A DNA stretch of 39,699 nucleotides, from positions 1-39,699 of the IMG/VR virus record IMGVR_UViG_3300047200_000128, one strand, 5' to 3'. How positions within the stretch are numbered: the stretch's first letter is position 1; each line of letters begins with the position of its first letter. Both the position numbers and the translations under genes were made by a program. This document shows positions 30,686 through 38,393 of this stretch, piece by piece. The notes beneath the pieces were generated by a model that made no database searches, was not told the DNA's origin, and saw only the letters and a program-made list of their open reading frames with translations. This DNA is from a virus.

Positions 30686-30713
30686 AAGGGCAACTTCGGT
30701 TGCCCTTTTGTTT
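30686..30713 (+). terminator. Intrinsic terminator after the capsid gene
   Basis: AAGGGCAAC (30686-30694) pairs with GTTGCCCTT (30699-30707) around a stable TTCG tetraloop and runs into TTGTTT (30708-30713). A TAAATA promoter follows 4 nt later. Confidence 0.9.
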
Positions 30714-30716
30714 GGC

Positions 30717-30728
30717 TAAATAATACTA
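30717..30728 (+). promoter_or_regulatory. TAAATA late-like promoter predicting a leaderless mRNA
   Basis: GCTAAATAATACTATG: TAAATA at 30717-30722, ATG 30728 exactly 6 nt after its last base. It lies directly behind the capsid terminator, so the downstream block needs its own promoter. This is the clearest context for a real promoter. Confidence 0.6.
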
Positions 30729-31315
30729 TGAACGACATAAATCAACCTGAATATCTGGACGATAACGATCCAGAAAAAAACCACGATTACTGGAGACAAG
30801 ATCACGGTGGTATAGTGACTACGCATAATGGCGTGGCTGAAAAACTACTGGCTAATAACAACGACTTGTATAATAGTATGAAAGGTGATTGGAAAAGAAC
30901 TGATACTAACAAGAGTGGCAATATGATTGTGACTACTGGCAGAGAAGATGGTAAGTTTTACATTAAACGAGAACAACAGAATACTGACGAAATTAAACAG
31001 CGTGTAAAGAACTATAGACACGCTGCCGAACTTGGTATTCCAGACCCTATGGCACCTATTGGTGAAGATGGAAAACTAACTTACAAGTGGATGGATTTGC
31101 CTACGGTTATAAGTATTCGTATCAGTGACCAATATTTTGATGGTATCCCTTGGAACGCCATTAAGAATGACAGAACACTTAAAGCCCAGTTTTACAGAGT
31201 TGTTCAACAAGAATACCCAGAATATGTGACATACCCAGGTGGTAAATTGCCTATTCCCATAGATGTGCCTTATCCTACAAAAAAAGGCGAGAAAAAATAT
31301 TTTAGAGGACATTAA
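30728..31315 (+). CDS. Protein of unknown function between capsid and adaptor
   Basis: 195 residues, hydrophilic and rich in Asp, Lys, Tyr and Asn: MNDINQPEYLDDNDPEKNHD, then MIVTTGREDGKFYIKREQQN and a C-terminal basic part (YPTKKGEKKYFRGH). It may be a head or neck accessory protein by position. No motif is recognised. The ATG has no Shine-Dalgarno and is predicted leaderless; the adaptor gene follows after 2 nt. Confidence 0.65.
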   Translation: MNDINQPEYLDDNDPEKNHDYWRQDHGGIVTTHNGVAEKLLANNNDLYNSMKGDWKRTDTNKSGNMIVTTGREDGKFYIKREQQNTDEIKQRVKNYRHAAELGIPDPMAPIGEDGKLTYKWMDLPTVISIRISDQYFDGIPWNAIKNDRTLKAQFYRVVQQEYPEYVTYPGGKLPIPIDVPYPTKKGEKKYFRGH

Positions 31316-31317
31316 AA

Positions 31318-32529
31318 ATGTTTGTAATACCCACCGCTGACGACCTTGTGACATTCATCAAAGACTTTACTGGTTCTACCAATGACGCAGAAATAAAGAA
31401 ATGTATTTTTATGGCAGAAATGTCAATGAGAAATATCGAATTACCAGCATTACGCTGTGATCCTTACGCACCTGAAAATATTGGTATAGCGGATCAAGAT
31501 GGTAGAGTGCCAATTCCTGGTGATATGAACAAGCCTATCCTGTTCTTCCAACAAGGAGCACAGGTCACTACCAGTGCCACAGCCACAGGAACTATAAGTC
31601 AATTTACTATTACATTGACTTCTACTCCAGCCCAGACTATACAGAATAATATGCTGGTGTCAGGAACTGGTATTGCCACTGGTGCTCAGGTAGTGAATGT
31701 CACTGGTGGAGGTGGCAGTGGTTCAGTAGTCACTTTAAGTATTGCTAACACCGCAGCGGTGTCAGGTACTATTGTATTTGCTACTAACGCTAACAACAGC
31801 AACCAAAGCGGACCTTGGATTGTCTATGACAGAATTGGTGATAGAGATATTATTACTCAGGGTATGCTTGCCCAATTGTATTTGACACCTGTAAATGTGC
31901 CAAATGTTATTCGTGGTAAATTCAGTGAAGTGGCAAACAAATATCAATTTTTGCCGTATGTCGCTGAAGGTAGTCTTATCAATTTATACTACTATCGTGC
32001 TTGGCAATTGTTATTTGCTCCACGCAGTGATGTATTGGTTAGTGCTACTGGTAGTGTAAATCCTATTAGTGGCACAGGACCTTGGACTATTGCTATCACT
32101 GGTATGACAGATATCAACGGTTTAAATGTCGGTGATCACATTACTGCCACAGCAGGAACAGGTAGTCTGGGCACTGGCTTTACCACTGCTATTGTCACAC
32201 AACTAACTTCAAGCACTTCAATTCGAGTTGTAGTCACTGGTGGTACAAGCCCCCAAGGTGGCACAATAACTAATGTCAGTATTACAGATTTAACGGTTCA
32301 AAGCAACCAAGTTCTACAGACCTGGGCAGAAGGCTATGTCTATGCTACCCTGCGTGAGTATTACATTAAACGACACAATGCTGAAGATGCTCAGGTATAT
32401 GCTCAAAAGTTTGAGAATGCCTACAACATCGTAGAAGATCAAAACAATTTAGGTAAGTGGAGTGGCGGACATACTAAACTAACTTCAGTATGGCAACCTC
32501 GTCAATACAGAAACTTCGCTTACAAATAA
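31318..32529 (+). CDS. Head-tail adaptor protein (P22 gp4-like) with inserted beta domains
   Basis: 403 residues. The conserved adaptor core is split: residues 1-80 (SMRNIELPALRCDPYAPENI, then DGRVPIPGDMNKPILFFQQG), residues about 165-235 (IVYDRIGDRDIITQG, GKFSEVANKYQFLPYVAEGS, LINLYYYRAWQLLF) and residues about 330-403 (LQTWAEGYVYATLREYYIKR and the C-terminus). Between them are two Gly/Thr-rich beta insertions, at about 83-160 and 240-325. They resemble those in the nozzle and in the 413-residue protein. The adaptor ring joins portal to nozzle; P22 gp4 is only about 166 residues, so these insertions probably decorate the neck. The assignment is a fold-pattern judgement. Confidence 0.65.
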   Translation: MFVIPTADDLVTFIKDFTGSTNDAEIKKCIFMAEMSMRNIELPALRCDPYAPENIGIADQDGRVPIPGDMNKPILFFQQGAQVTTSATATGTISQFTITLTSTPAQTIQNNMLVSGTGIATGAQVVNVTGGGGSGSVVTLSIANTAAVSGTIVFATNANNSNQSGPWIVYDRIGDRDIITQGMLAQLYLTPVNVPNVIRGKFSEVANKYQFLPYVAEGSLINLYYYRAWQLLFAPRSDVLVSATGSVNPISGTGPWTIAITGMTDINGLNVGDHITATAGTGSLGTGFTTAIVTQLTSSTSIRVVVTGGTSPQGGTITNVSITDLTVQSNQVLQTWAEGYVYATLREYYIKRHNAEDAQVYAQKFENAYNIVEDQNNLGKWSGGHTKLTSVWQPRQYRNFAYK

Positions 32530-32538
32530 GGATAACCA

Positions 32539-34701
32539 ATGGCAAACAATAGTTCATTATACGGTGACAATACAAACAGCCAGGGAGCAAGTCCCAGCAA
32601 TTATACCACTCTTTATAGTGGTGGCACAACACCAGTGCCAGGTGGTGATAACGTTGTTATCACAGGCACACTCACGGTCAATGGCTGTTCAATATTCACA
32701 GATTGTAGTGCCTTTAATTTATTCCCGCAAAATGCCAACACATTAAATATTGGTTTAGAATCTACTACACTTGCCTTGGGTGCTACCACAGGCGTGACCA
32801 CGGTGCGTAATCAATTGGCTACTGCCGATTATAGTTTTCCCACAGCAGATGGTAGTGCCAACCAAGTATTGATCACCAACGGTGCTGGTGTTTTAAGTTT
32901 TGCTAATGCCAGCAGTTTGCCTGGTATTGTCACAAGTATCACTGGCACAGCCAATCAGGTTATTGCCAGTAGCCCAACTGGTGCGGTGACTTTGAGTTTG
33001 CCGCAGAGTATTGCTACTACGAGTAGTCCTGTATTCGCAGGTGTCACTGGCGGAAATGTCACGGTTGGCATTATAAATGATAATACTATATCAACTATCA
33101 CTGGTGATTTGACTATTGATAGTGCCAGTGATTTGGTAAAGGTTGATGCTACTACTTTTAATGTCAATAGTAATAATTTGTTTGTCAATAACAACAGAGT
33201 TGGTATAAACAATAATGCTCCTGATTTTGAACTACATTTAGATCAGGGGCAGGATAGTCTTACACAATTTGGTATGACTAATAATGAACGCACTTTTATT
33301 ATCAGTAATAACGGTGCTGATGATTTGCTGAGTTTATACTATGGTGTTATTCCTCCAGCAGGCGACAACAGACTACAATTTAATTTAACAGATCAATGGT
33401 TTAACACTGGCAAACTTGGTGTTGGCACGGCTACACCTGCCTATGAATTAGATGTCAGCGGTACTGGTAGATTTACCAGCAATCTTATTGCCACTGGCGG
33501 CATACAATTAAATGGATCAACCAGTGGGTATAGTAATATTATTCAACCTGCTACTGCGGCAAATATTCAATATGTATTGCCAAATGCTCAAGGTGGTAGT
33601 TCAACCGTTTTAACAAATGATGGCAGTGGAAATTTATCGTGGGCATTGCCTGGAGGTGGTGGATCAACTTTTGGTAATATCACTATCGCTGTAGATACTG
33701 ACAATACTATATCTACTACTACAGGTCCTTTGCTTTTAGCCAGTGCTACGGGTGATGTAAGTGTATCATCAAAGTTAGGTATCAATACTTCGACACCAGG
33801 TCAAGAACTTACTATCAGCGATGGCGGTGATGGTTATGTTCAGTTGGGTATGATCAACGCAGAACGATTATGGGTAGTGACTAATAACGCTGGTGATAAT
33901 ATAATATCATATAGTGTTCAAGAAACTGCTGGACCTGTTGTAAATAGACTTCAGTTTGATGCCACAGGAGGTGATCAATGGTTCCCAAGTGGCAGACTGG
34001 GTGTTGGCACGGCTACTCCTGCCTACGAATTAGATGTTCAGGGTAGTGGTAGATTTACAAATAATATTATTGCTGGCACCAGTTTAACTTTACTTGGTGC
34101 TACCAGTGGTTATAGTAATTTTGCTCAACCATCAGTTGCCGCAAATATTGGCTATACTTTACCCTCGGCTCAGGGTCTGGCAAACACCGTTTTAACCAAT
34201 GATGGCAGTGGTGCTTTAACCTGGGCATTGCCTGGTGGCGGTGGAAGCACATTTGGTAATATCACGGTGGGTGTTGTCACTGACAATACTATATCAACTA
34301 CCACTGGTGATTTAGTTTTAGCCAGTGCTACAACTAATATTGACGCCAGTTCTGCTATTATCAACGCAAATGGTTATACTATTGATGGCAGAGGCACTAC
34401 AGATAGTAGTTCTACTACTACTACCAGCACAGCCACGGTGACACTAAACAATACAACCAGAAATGGATTAAAGTGTCTTATCAGTGTCGTAGATAATGTC
34501 ACCAGTGCCAGACATATTGTAGAAGCATTGTTATTAGAACAAGGAACTACTGCTTATATTACAACATACGCAGAAATGTATTCAAGTGCCGCATTAGCGA
34601 CATTCTCGGCAGTTATTAGTGCTGGTAATTTAACATTACAGGCTACTCCTGCTTCAGCAAATTCTACTACCTTTACGGTAATCAGAACAAGTATAAACTA
34701 A
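32539..34701 (+). CDS. Tail fibre protein 1, with tandem repeats
   Basis: 720 residues, Gly/Thr/Asn-rich, strongly beta. After an N-terminal attachment region it has two copies of a 194-residue unit containing DNTISTTTGDL, a LGVGTATPAYELDV segment, LPNAQGGSSTVLTNDGSGNL and WALPGGGGSTFGNI, plus a third partial copy. The C-terminal domain (residues about 615-720, with LKCLISVVDNVTSARHIVEA) resembles tip domains of aquatic phage fibres. The protein should trimerise and bind the host surface. Start has AAGGATAACC upstream. Confidence 0.75.
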   Translation: MANNSSLYGDNTNSQGASPSNYTTLYSGGTTPVPGGDNVVITGTLTVNGCSIFTDCSAFNLFPQNANTLNIGLESTTLALGATTGVTTVRNQLATADYSFPTADGSANQVLITNGAGVLSFANASSLPGIVTSITGTANQVIASSPTGAVTLSLPQSIATTSSPVFAGVTGGNVTVGIINDNTISTITGDLTIDSASDLVKVDATTFNVNSNNLFVNNNRVGINNNAPDFELHLDQGQDSLTQFGMTNNERTFIISNNGADDLLSLYYGVIPPAGDNRLQFNLTDQWFNTGKLGVGTATPAYELDVSGTGRFTSNLIATGGIQLNGSTSGYSNIIQPATAANIQYVLPNAQGGSSTVLTNDGSGNLSWALPGGGGSTFGNITIAVDTDNTISTTTGPLLLASATGDVSVSSKLGINTSTPGQELTISDGGDGYVQLGMINAERLWVVTNNAGDNIISYSVQETAGPVVNRLQFDATGGDQWFPSGRLGVGTATPAYELDVQGSGRFTNNIIAGTSLTLLGATSGYSNFAQPSVAANIGYTLPSAQGLANTVLTNDGSGALTWALPGGGGSTFGNITVGVVTDNTISTTTGDLVLASATTNIDASSAIINANGYTIDGRGTTDSSSTTTTSTATVTLNNTTRNGLKCLISVVDNVTSARHIVEALLLEQGTTAYITTYAEMYSSAALATFSAVISAGNLTLQATPASANSTTFTVIRTSIN
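33060..34330 (+). repeat. 582-bp in-frame tandem duplication in tail fibre 1
   Basis: GGTGTTGGCACGGCTAC occurs at 33418 and 34000, and TTTGGTAATATCAC at 33670 and 34252: both 582 nt apart, which is 194 codons. The first unit starts near 33060 and the second ends near 34260, with a partial third to about 34330. The copies have diverged, so the duplication is old but still recombinogenic. Confidence 0.85.
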
Positions 34702-34720
34702 CATAAGGATTGTGTGAATT

Positions 34721-37309
34721 ATGTCAAACGAAAAATTCAAAGTTAAATTCGGTCTTGCCGTAGGCGATACCGCTGCCACAATAGATGGTACAACAGGTAA
34801 TATTGTCACTAATGGTGATATAGATATTAAAGGTGGAGACATCACCAACACTACTGGCAATTTAACATTGAACAGCAGTAGCGGAACTATTATATTAAAC
34901 AGCAATGGCACACTGGGCGTGACCTTACAACCAATCACAGGTTTTAATCCAAATGCCGACTTTACAGGTAATATCGTCAAAGGTGCTATACGCACTGGTG
35001 CTGGTGAAGCCAGTGGTAATGTATATGAATTTTTTGGCGGTGCTAATCCTTCAACTGGTATCAGCATCGACAACACAGACAAACCTGCTGATAGAACCAG
35101 CATAGTTTTAAGAAACTATGGTGCGAGTTTAAGTGGTGGTTTGCCTCGTAATAATATTATTATGGAAGCAGCCAGAGGAAGTGCGGCAAGCCCAACGGCT
35201 GTTCAAAACACTGACAATTTAATGGAAATTCAAGCCACTGGTTATACCAGTGCTGGATGGCTCAGTGATCAAAATGTCAGCGGTGTTCCTGCTCCAGCGG
35301 GTATTGTTAGAATACGAGCCGCTGAAAACTGGACAAATGGAGTCAATAATGTAGGAGCAACTTTTCAAGTCGTGCTACAACCCACTGCTACCGCAATGAC
35401 AGCGGGTGGTGGTAGTTTGCTTGCCAGTTTTATCAACAATCCACAGGCAACTACTATTAGAAGTGATAGTATTTTAACTCAAAATAAAGCAGGAACGCAG
35501 ACAACTTCGTTGGACAACATTGGACAATACAGAACATCAGGTAGTTTAACTGCCTTGGGCACAACAACTTTTAACAGCGAATTGGCATTAAACGCAGTCA
35601 GTGAATTGTTAAACACTAACACAGCGGCTGGAACAAGTGTTGCTATTCAAACTAACTATAGACCAAGTAGTGGTAGTGCTACATACTCAGTGCCGCAGTC
35701 AGGTAATAAGTTGGGTAATTTCCGTTTTAATAGTTATAGCGATGCGGCTGGTAGTTATGTATTGGCTAACCAAGTAATTGCTGAAGCCAGTGAGAATTGG
35801 ACACCGACAGCCAACGGCAGTAGAATCTCATTTTTTGCCAATAAACAAGGACAGAGTTGGACAACAGGTCATACTAATGTAGGACTTTTTAGTCCTGAAA
35901 TTACTACTTTGGACGCTACAACTATTACATTAAACAGCAACGGCACTCTGGGTTTTACATTAGAACCAATCACTGGTTTTAATCCAAACGCTGATTTCAC
36001 TGGTAATATTGTCAAGGGTGCTATTAGAGATAGTACTGCCAAAGCTAATGGTGATATCTGGCAGGTTGTCGGTCCTGCTGCTCAAACAACAGGTATTAGT
36101 ATTGATAACACTGACAAGGTTGCTGATAGAACAGGTATAGTTCTGCGAAATTATGGTGCCAGTTTAGCAGGTGCCGTTCCCAGAAATACTATCATAGGTG
36201 AAGGTGCCAGAGGCACGGCTGCGGCTCCGTTAAACTTGAACTCTGGTAATAGTATTATTGATATTATTGCCAATGGTTATACCAGCACTGGCTGGGCTAC
36301 AGATTTGGTCACAGCCCCTGGAATTATGCGTTATGTCACTACCGAAGCCTGGAATAATGGCAGTAATAATGTAGGCACTGGTTTTCAAGTTTTAACTTTA
36401 CCCACGGCAACTGCTTTATCTACTACCAATCTTCAAACAACTATCAGTGCTAATCCGCAGACATTTAATACCAGAAGTGATTCTTATAACTGGAGTAAAG
36501 GCAAAGCCTTTATTGGTTTTGGTAGTGTTCCTACTATGATGACCTTAAATGAAAATGGTGGCAAGGTTGGTTTAACGGTAAGTCAAACTCGTGCTACCAC
36601 AGCCAGTGATTTTGCGTTAGTGAATTTTAATACACAGCGTAGCACTGATGGTATAAATTATACCCCGACACAGAATAATGATATTTTAGGTTCATTTAAG
36701 TGGAACGGTAATGCTTATACCAGCACAAGTCCTGGGGTTCCTGCTGGTCCAGGTGCGGAGGTTATTGCTAAAGCCACAGAAAATTGGACAGCCACAGCCA
36801 ACGGAACCAGATATAACTTCTTTTGTATGAAGACTGGCACATTAAATTCCTATGACACATTTGGTGGCAACCCAGATAGTTTTTCGATAAACAGCGATAT
36901 TATTACATTTAAGAATTTTGATAGTTCAGTGACTCGGGCTACAATAGATTCAACAGCGGCTACATTTACGGTGCCAGTGACAACTGAAATCACTACAACT
37001 ACAATCAGTGAAGGCACGACTTATACACCAGCAGCCACGGTGGATAACAACATCAGTGTTCAAATCAATACTTTGGCAGGTGGAACTACGGTCATTGACC
37101 TGGCAAGTTTAACTGGTAATAACCGTGGAGCAAGTTATAACATTTTGGTGTTTAACAATACTGGCAGTGGCACACCTATACAAGTTAAAAATACCAGAAT
37201 CAATACCAATAACTTGATGACACATACTATTACCACAGGTAATAGAATTATTATCAATGCTTATATTGTTGGCGACTACGCCACAGCCACACATTTGAAT
37301 GTAGCATAA
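34721..37309 (+). CDS. Tail fibre protein 2, with internal duplication
   Basis: 862 residues, beta-rich. The N-terminus (MSNEKFKVKFGLAVGDTAAT, then DIKGGDITNTTGNLTL) is a head domain I recognise from many aquatic phage fibres. It has a large internal duplication: LNSNGTLGVTLQPITGFNPN at about residue 58 returns about 345 residues later as LNSNGTLGFTLEPITGFNPN. Both copies are followed by DFTGNIVKGAIR, TGISIDNTDK, DRT-IVLRNYGASL, and an ENW or EAW segment. The C-terminal 110 residues (SVQINTLAGGTTVIDLASLT onward) form a separate tip. Probably a trimeric host-binding fibre or spike. Confidence 0.75.
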   Translation: MSNEKFKVKFGLAVGDTAATIDGTTGNIVTNGDIDIKGGDITNTTGNLTLNSSSGTIILNSNGTLGVTLQPITGFNPNADFTGNIVKGAIRTGAGEASGNVYEFFGGANPSTGISIDNTDKPADRTSIVLRNYGASLSGGLPRNNIIMEAARGSAASPTAVQNTDNLMEIQATGYTSAGWLSDQNVSGVPAPAGIVRIRAAENWTNGVNNVGATFQVVLQPTATAMTAGGGSLLASFINNPQATTIRSDSILTQNKAGTQTTSLDNIGQYRTSGSLTALGTTTFNSELALNAVSELLNTNTAAGTSVAIQTNYRPSSGSATYSVPQSGNKLGNFRFNSYSDAAGSYVLANQVIAEASENWTPTANGSRISFFANKQGQSWTTGHTNVGLFSPEITTLDATTITLNSNGTLGFTLEPITGFNPNADFTGNIVKGAIRDSTAKANGDIWQVVGPAAQTTGISIDNTDKVADRTGIVLRNYGASLAGAVPRNTIIGEGARGTAAAPLNLNSGNSIIDIIANGYTSTGWATDLVTAPGIMRYVTTEAWNNGSNNVGTGFQVLTLPTATALSTTNLQTTISANPQTFNTRSDSYNWSKGKAFIGFGSVPTMMTLNENGGKVGLTVSQTRATTASDFALVNFNTQRSTDGINYTPTQNNDILGSFKWNGNAYTSTSPGVPAGPGAEVIAKATENWTATANGTRYNFFCMKTGTLNSYDTFGGNPDSFSINSDIITFKNFDSSVTRATIDSTAATFTVPVTTEITTTTISEGTTYTPAATVDNNISVQINTLAGGTTVIDLASLTGNNRGASYNILVFNNTGSGTPIQVKNTRINTNNLMTHTITTGNRIIINAYIVGDYATATHLNVA
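34901..36560 (+). repeat. 1035-bp in-frame duplication in tail fibre 2
   Basis: AGCAATGGCACACTGGG at 34901 and AGCAACGGCACTCTGGG at 35936 start matching stretches 1035 nt (345 codons) apart. The best-matching part spans about 600 nt of each copy; the intervening part (about 35500-35900) partly matches 36580-36850 (ENWT-TANG-R-FF segment). Confidence 0.8.
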
Positions 37310-37310
37310 T

Positions 37311-37586
37311 ATGGATAACTTCAAAGAAACCACGCTCAAAGGGCATATACACTTATGCGAACTACGCTATAAGAATTTAGAACAAAGGTTAGATAATGTC
37401 GAACAAAGGCTTGCTCAGATTGAAAACAAAGTCGGTGACTTGGGTAGTCAGATCCAATCAAACTTACTTGAGATTAAACTTGTATTACAAAAAGCCAACA
37501 ACAGGAGGGATGTTCAGATTATTGCTACCCTGGGAACTATAGCCGTGGCTATAATCGGCAGCGTGGCAGTATGGTTAAATAGATAA
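37311..37586 (+). CDS. Holin-like small membrane protein with coiled coil
   Basis: 91 residues. Residues about 15-60 are a heptad-like coiled coil (LEQRLDNVEQRLAQIENKVG, then LGSQIQSNLLEIKLVLQ). Residues about 70-88 (IIATLGTIAVAIIGSVAVWL) form one transmembrane helix ending with Asn-Arg. This layout is common in small phage lysis-associated membrane proteins such as holins. It follows the fibre genes, a usual place for lysis genes, and ends on the ATG of the next gene (TAATG). No partner endolysin is recognisable nearby. Confidence 0.6.
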   Translation: MDNFKETTLKGHIHLCELRYKNLEQRLDNVEQRLAQIENKVGDLGSQIQSNLLEIKLVLQKANNRRDVQIIATLGTIAVAIIGSVAVWLNR

Positions 37587-37948
37587 TGCGAAAAAATAAA
37601 CCAAGTTATTGGACTTACTTACAAAGTGTCAAATATCAGTTCCCAGATCCCAGAATACGAATTGCCCGACAGATTGGCTGGCAAAAGTTCAATGGCAGTG
37701 AAACTTCATTCTCATTACCAGAGCCTGATAACTATAACCGAGCCGTGATCACAGATAAACTCGTTGAATGTACGTTCGTTGAGAACCAAGTTATGTATAA
37801 AACCCAAGACGGTTGGGTATGCGTGATGTTGGTCGATGAAGAACTATCAGGAGAGTATTCAGCGTGGCTGGAACGCTTAAAGCCCGTGGCATATTGGCAG
37901 CATACTAATCCACCAATATTAAGAAAACACAGGCTATTACCGCTATAA
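37586..37948 (+). CDS. Protein of unknown function next to the holin-like gene
   Basis: 120 residues, basic, Trp- and Tyr-rich: SYWTYLQSVKYQFPDPRIRI, then VMYKTQDGWVCVMLVDEELS and the end RKHRLLPL. No signal peptide, transmembrane helix or lysin motif. It overlaps the holin-like gene by one base, so it might belong to a lysis cassette, but nothing proves this. Confidence 0.6.
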   Translation: MRKNKPSYWTYLQSVKYQFPDPRIRIARQIGWQKFNGSETSFSLPEPDNYNRAVITDKLVECTFVENQVMYKTQDGWVCVMLVDEELSGEYSAWLERLKPVAYWQHTNPPILRKHRLLPL

Positions 37949-37962
37949 CTGGCAGGTTGGCA

Positions 37963-37974
37963 TAAATAGTATTA
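37963..37974 (+). promoter_or_regulatory. ATAAATA late-like promoter predicting a leaderless mRNA
   Basis: CATAAATAGTATTATG: TAAATA at 37963-37968 and ATG 37974 exactly 6 nt after its last base. No Shine-Dalgarno can fit. Confidence 0.55.
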
Positions 37975-38255
37975 TGAATAAAGAAGATATTATACGCTGG
38001 TTCGCTGGATTATGTCCTACCATCGAACTGGATAATGGTAAAATATATTTGGACAACGATCACTTACTGGTTTATTTGGAACCTAAAGATGGTAAAATAA
38101 CTTTGGGCAGTGAGATACACGATGCCAAGGCTACTTACCTGATTGGTGATTACGATTACGAGACTGACGACAAGCTGATAGCAGTTTGGAGTGAGTTTAT
38201 GGATTTGAACAATGACACACCTCGATCTATTAGCACAACTTTATTTGGCGTTTAA
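37974..38255 (+). CDS. Small acidic protein (93 aa), unknown function
   Basis: Helix plus beta pattern: MNKEDIIRWFAGLCPTIELD, then NGKIYLDNDHLLVYLEPKDG and an acidic stretch (GDYDYETDDKLIAVWSEFMD). No known motif. It is the first gene of a short unit ending at the predicted RNA, behind its own late-like motif. The next gene starts inside its end, in another frame. Confidence 0.6.
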   Translation: MNKEDIIRWFAGLCPTIELDNGKIYLDNDHLLVYLEPKDGKITLGSEIHDAKATYLIGDYDYETDDKLIAVWSEFMDLNNDTPRSISTTLFGV

Positions 38256-38388
38256 GAGCGACGATTGGGATTATGCCCAACAACTCCAACGTGAATACCC
38301 AGAACTGGCAGCAGAAGTATATGGTATGGTATTACGAGCAGAGAGTGAGATAGAGTTTAATAAGTTAGTGGATGACTTGACTAAATAA
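38212..38388 (+). CDS. Small helical protein (58 aa), unknown function
   Basis: MTHLDLLAQLYLAFKSDDWD, YAQQLQREYPELAAEVYGMV and a C-terminal helix, all amphipathic. It starts inside the preceding gene, overlapping it by 44 nt. No clear Shine-Dalgarno is visible, so translation may depend on coupling. The stop codon is part of the TAAATA motif that precedes the predicted RNA. Confidence 0.5.
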   Translation: MTHLDLLAQLYLAFKSDDWDYAQQLQREYPELAAEVYGMVLRAESEIEFNKLVDDLTK

Positions 38389-38393
38389 TAATG
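38382..38393 (+). promoter_or_regulatory. TAAATA late-like promoter of the predicted RNA
   Basis: CTAAATAATAATGTAG: TAAATA at 38382-38387, and 6 nt after its last base is G38393, the first base of the 8-bp closing stem. The ATG at 38391 is followed at once by TAG, so no protein is made from it. Confidence 0.5.

Noticed and set aside
34654-35103. 149-residue reverse-strand frame at the fibre 1 / fibre 2 junction
   Set aside because: It overlaps two strong fibre genes, and its Pro/Leu/Val-rich composition follows from their Gly/Asn/Thr codons read backwards.
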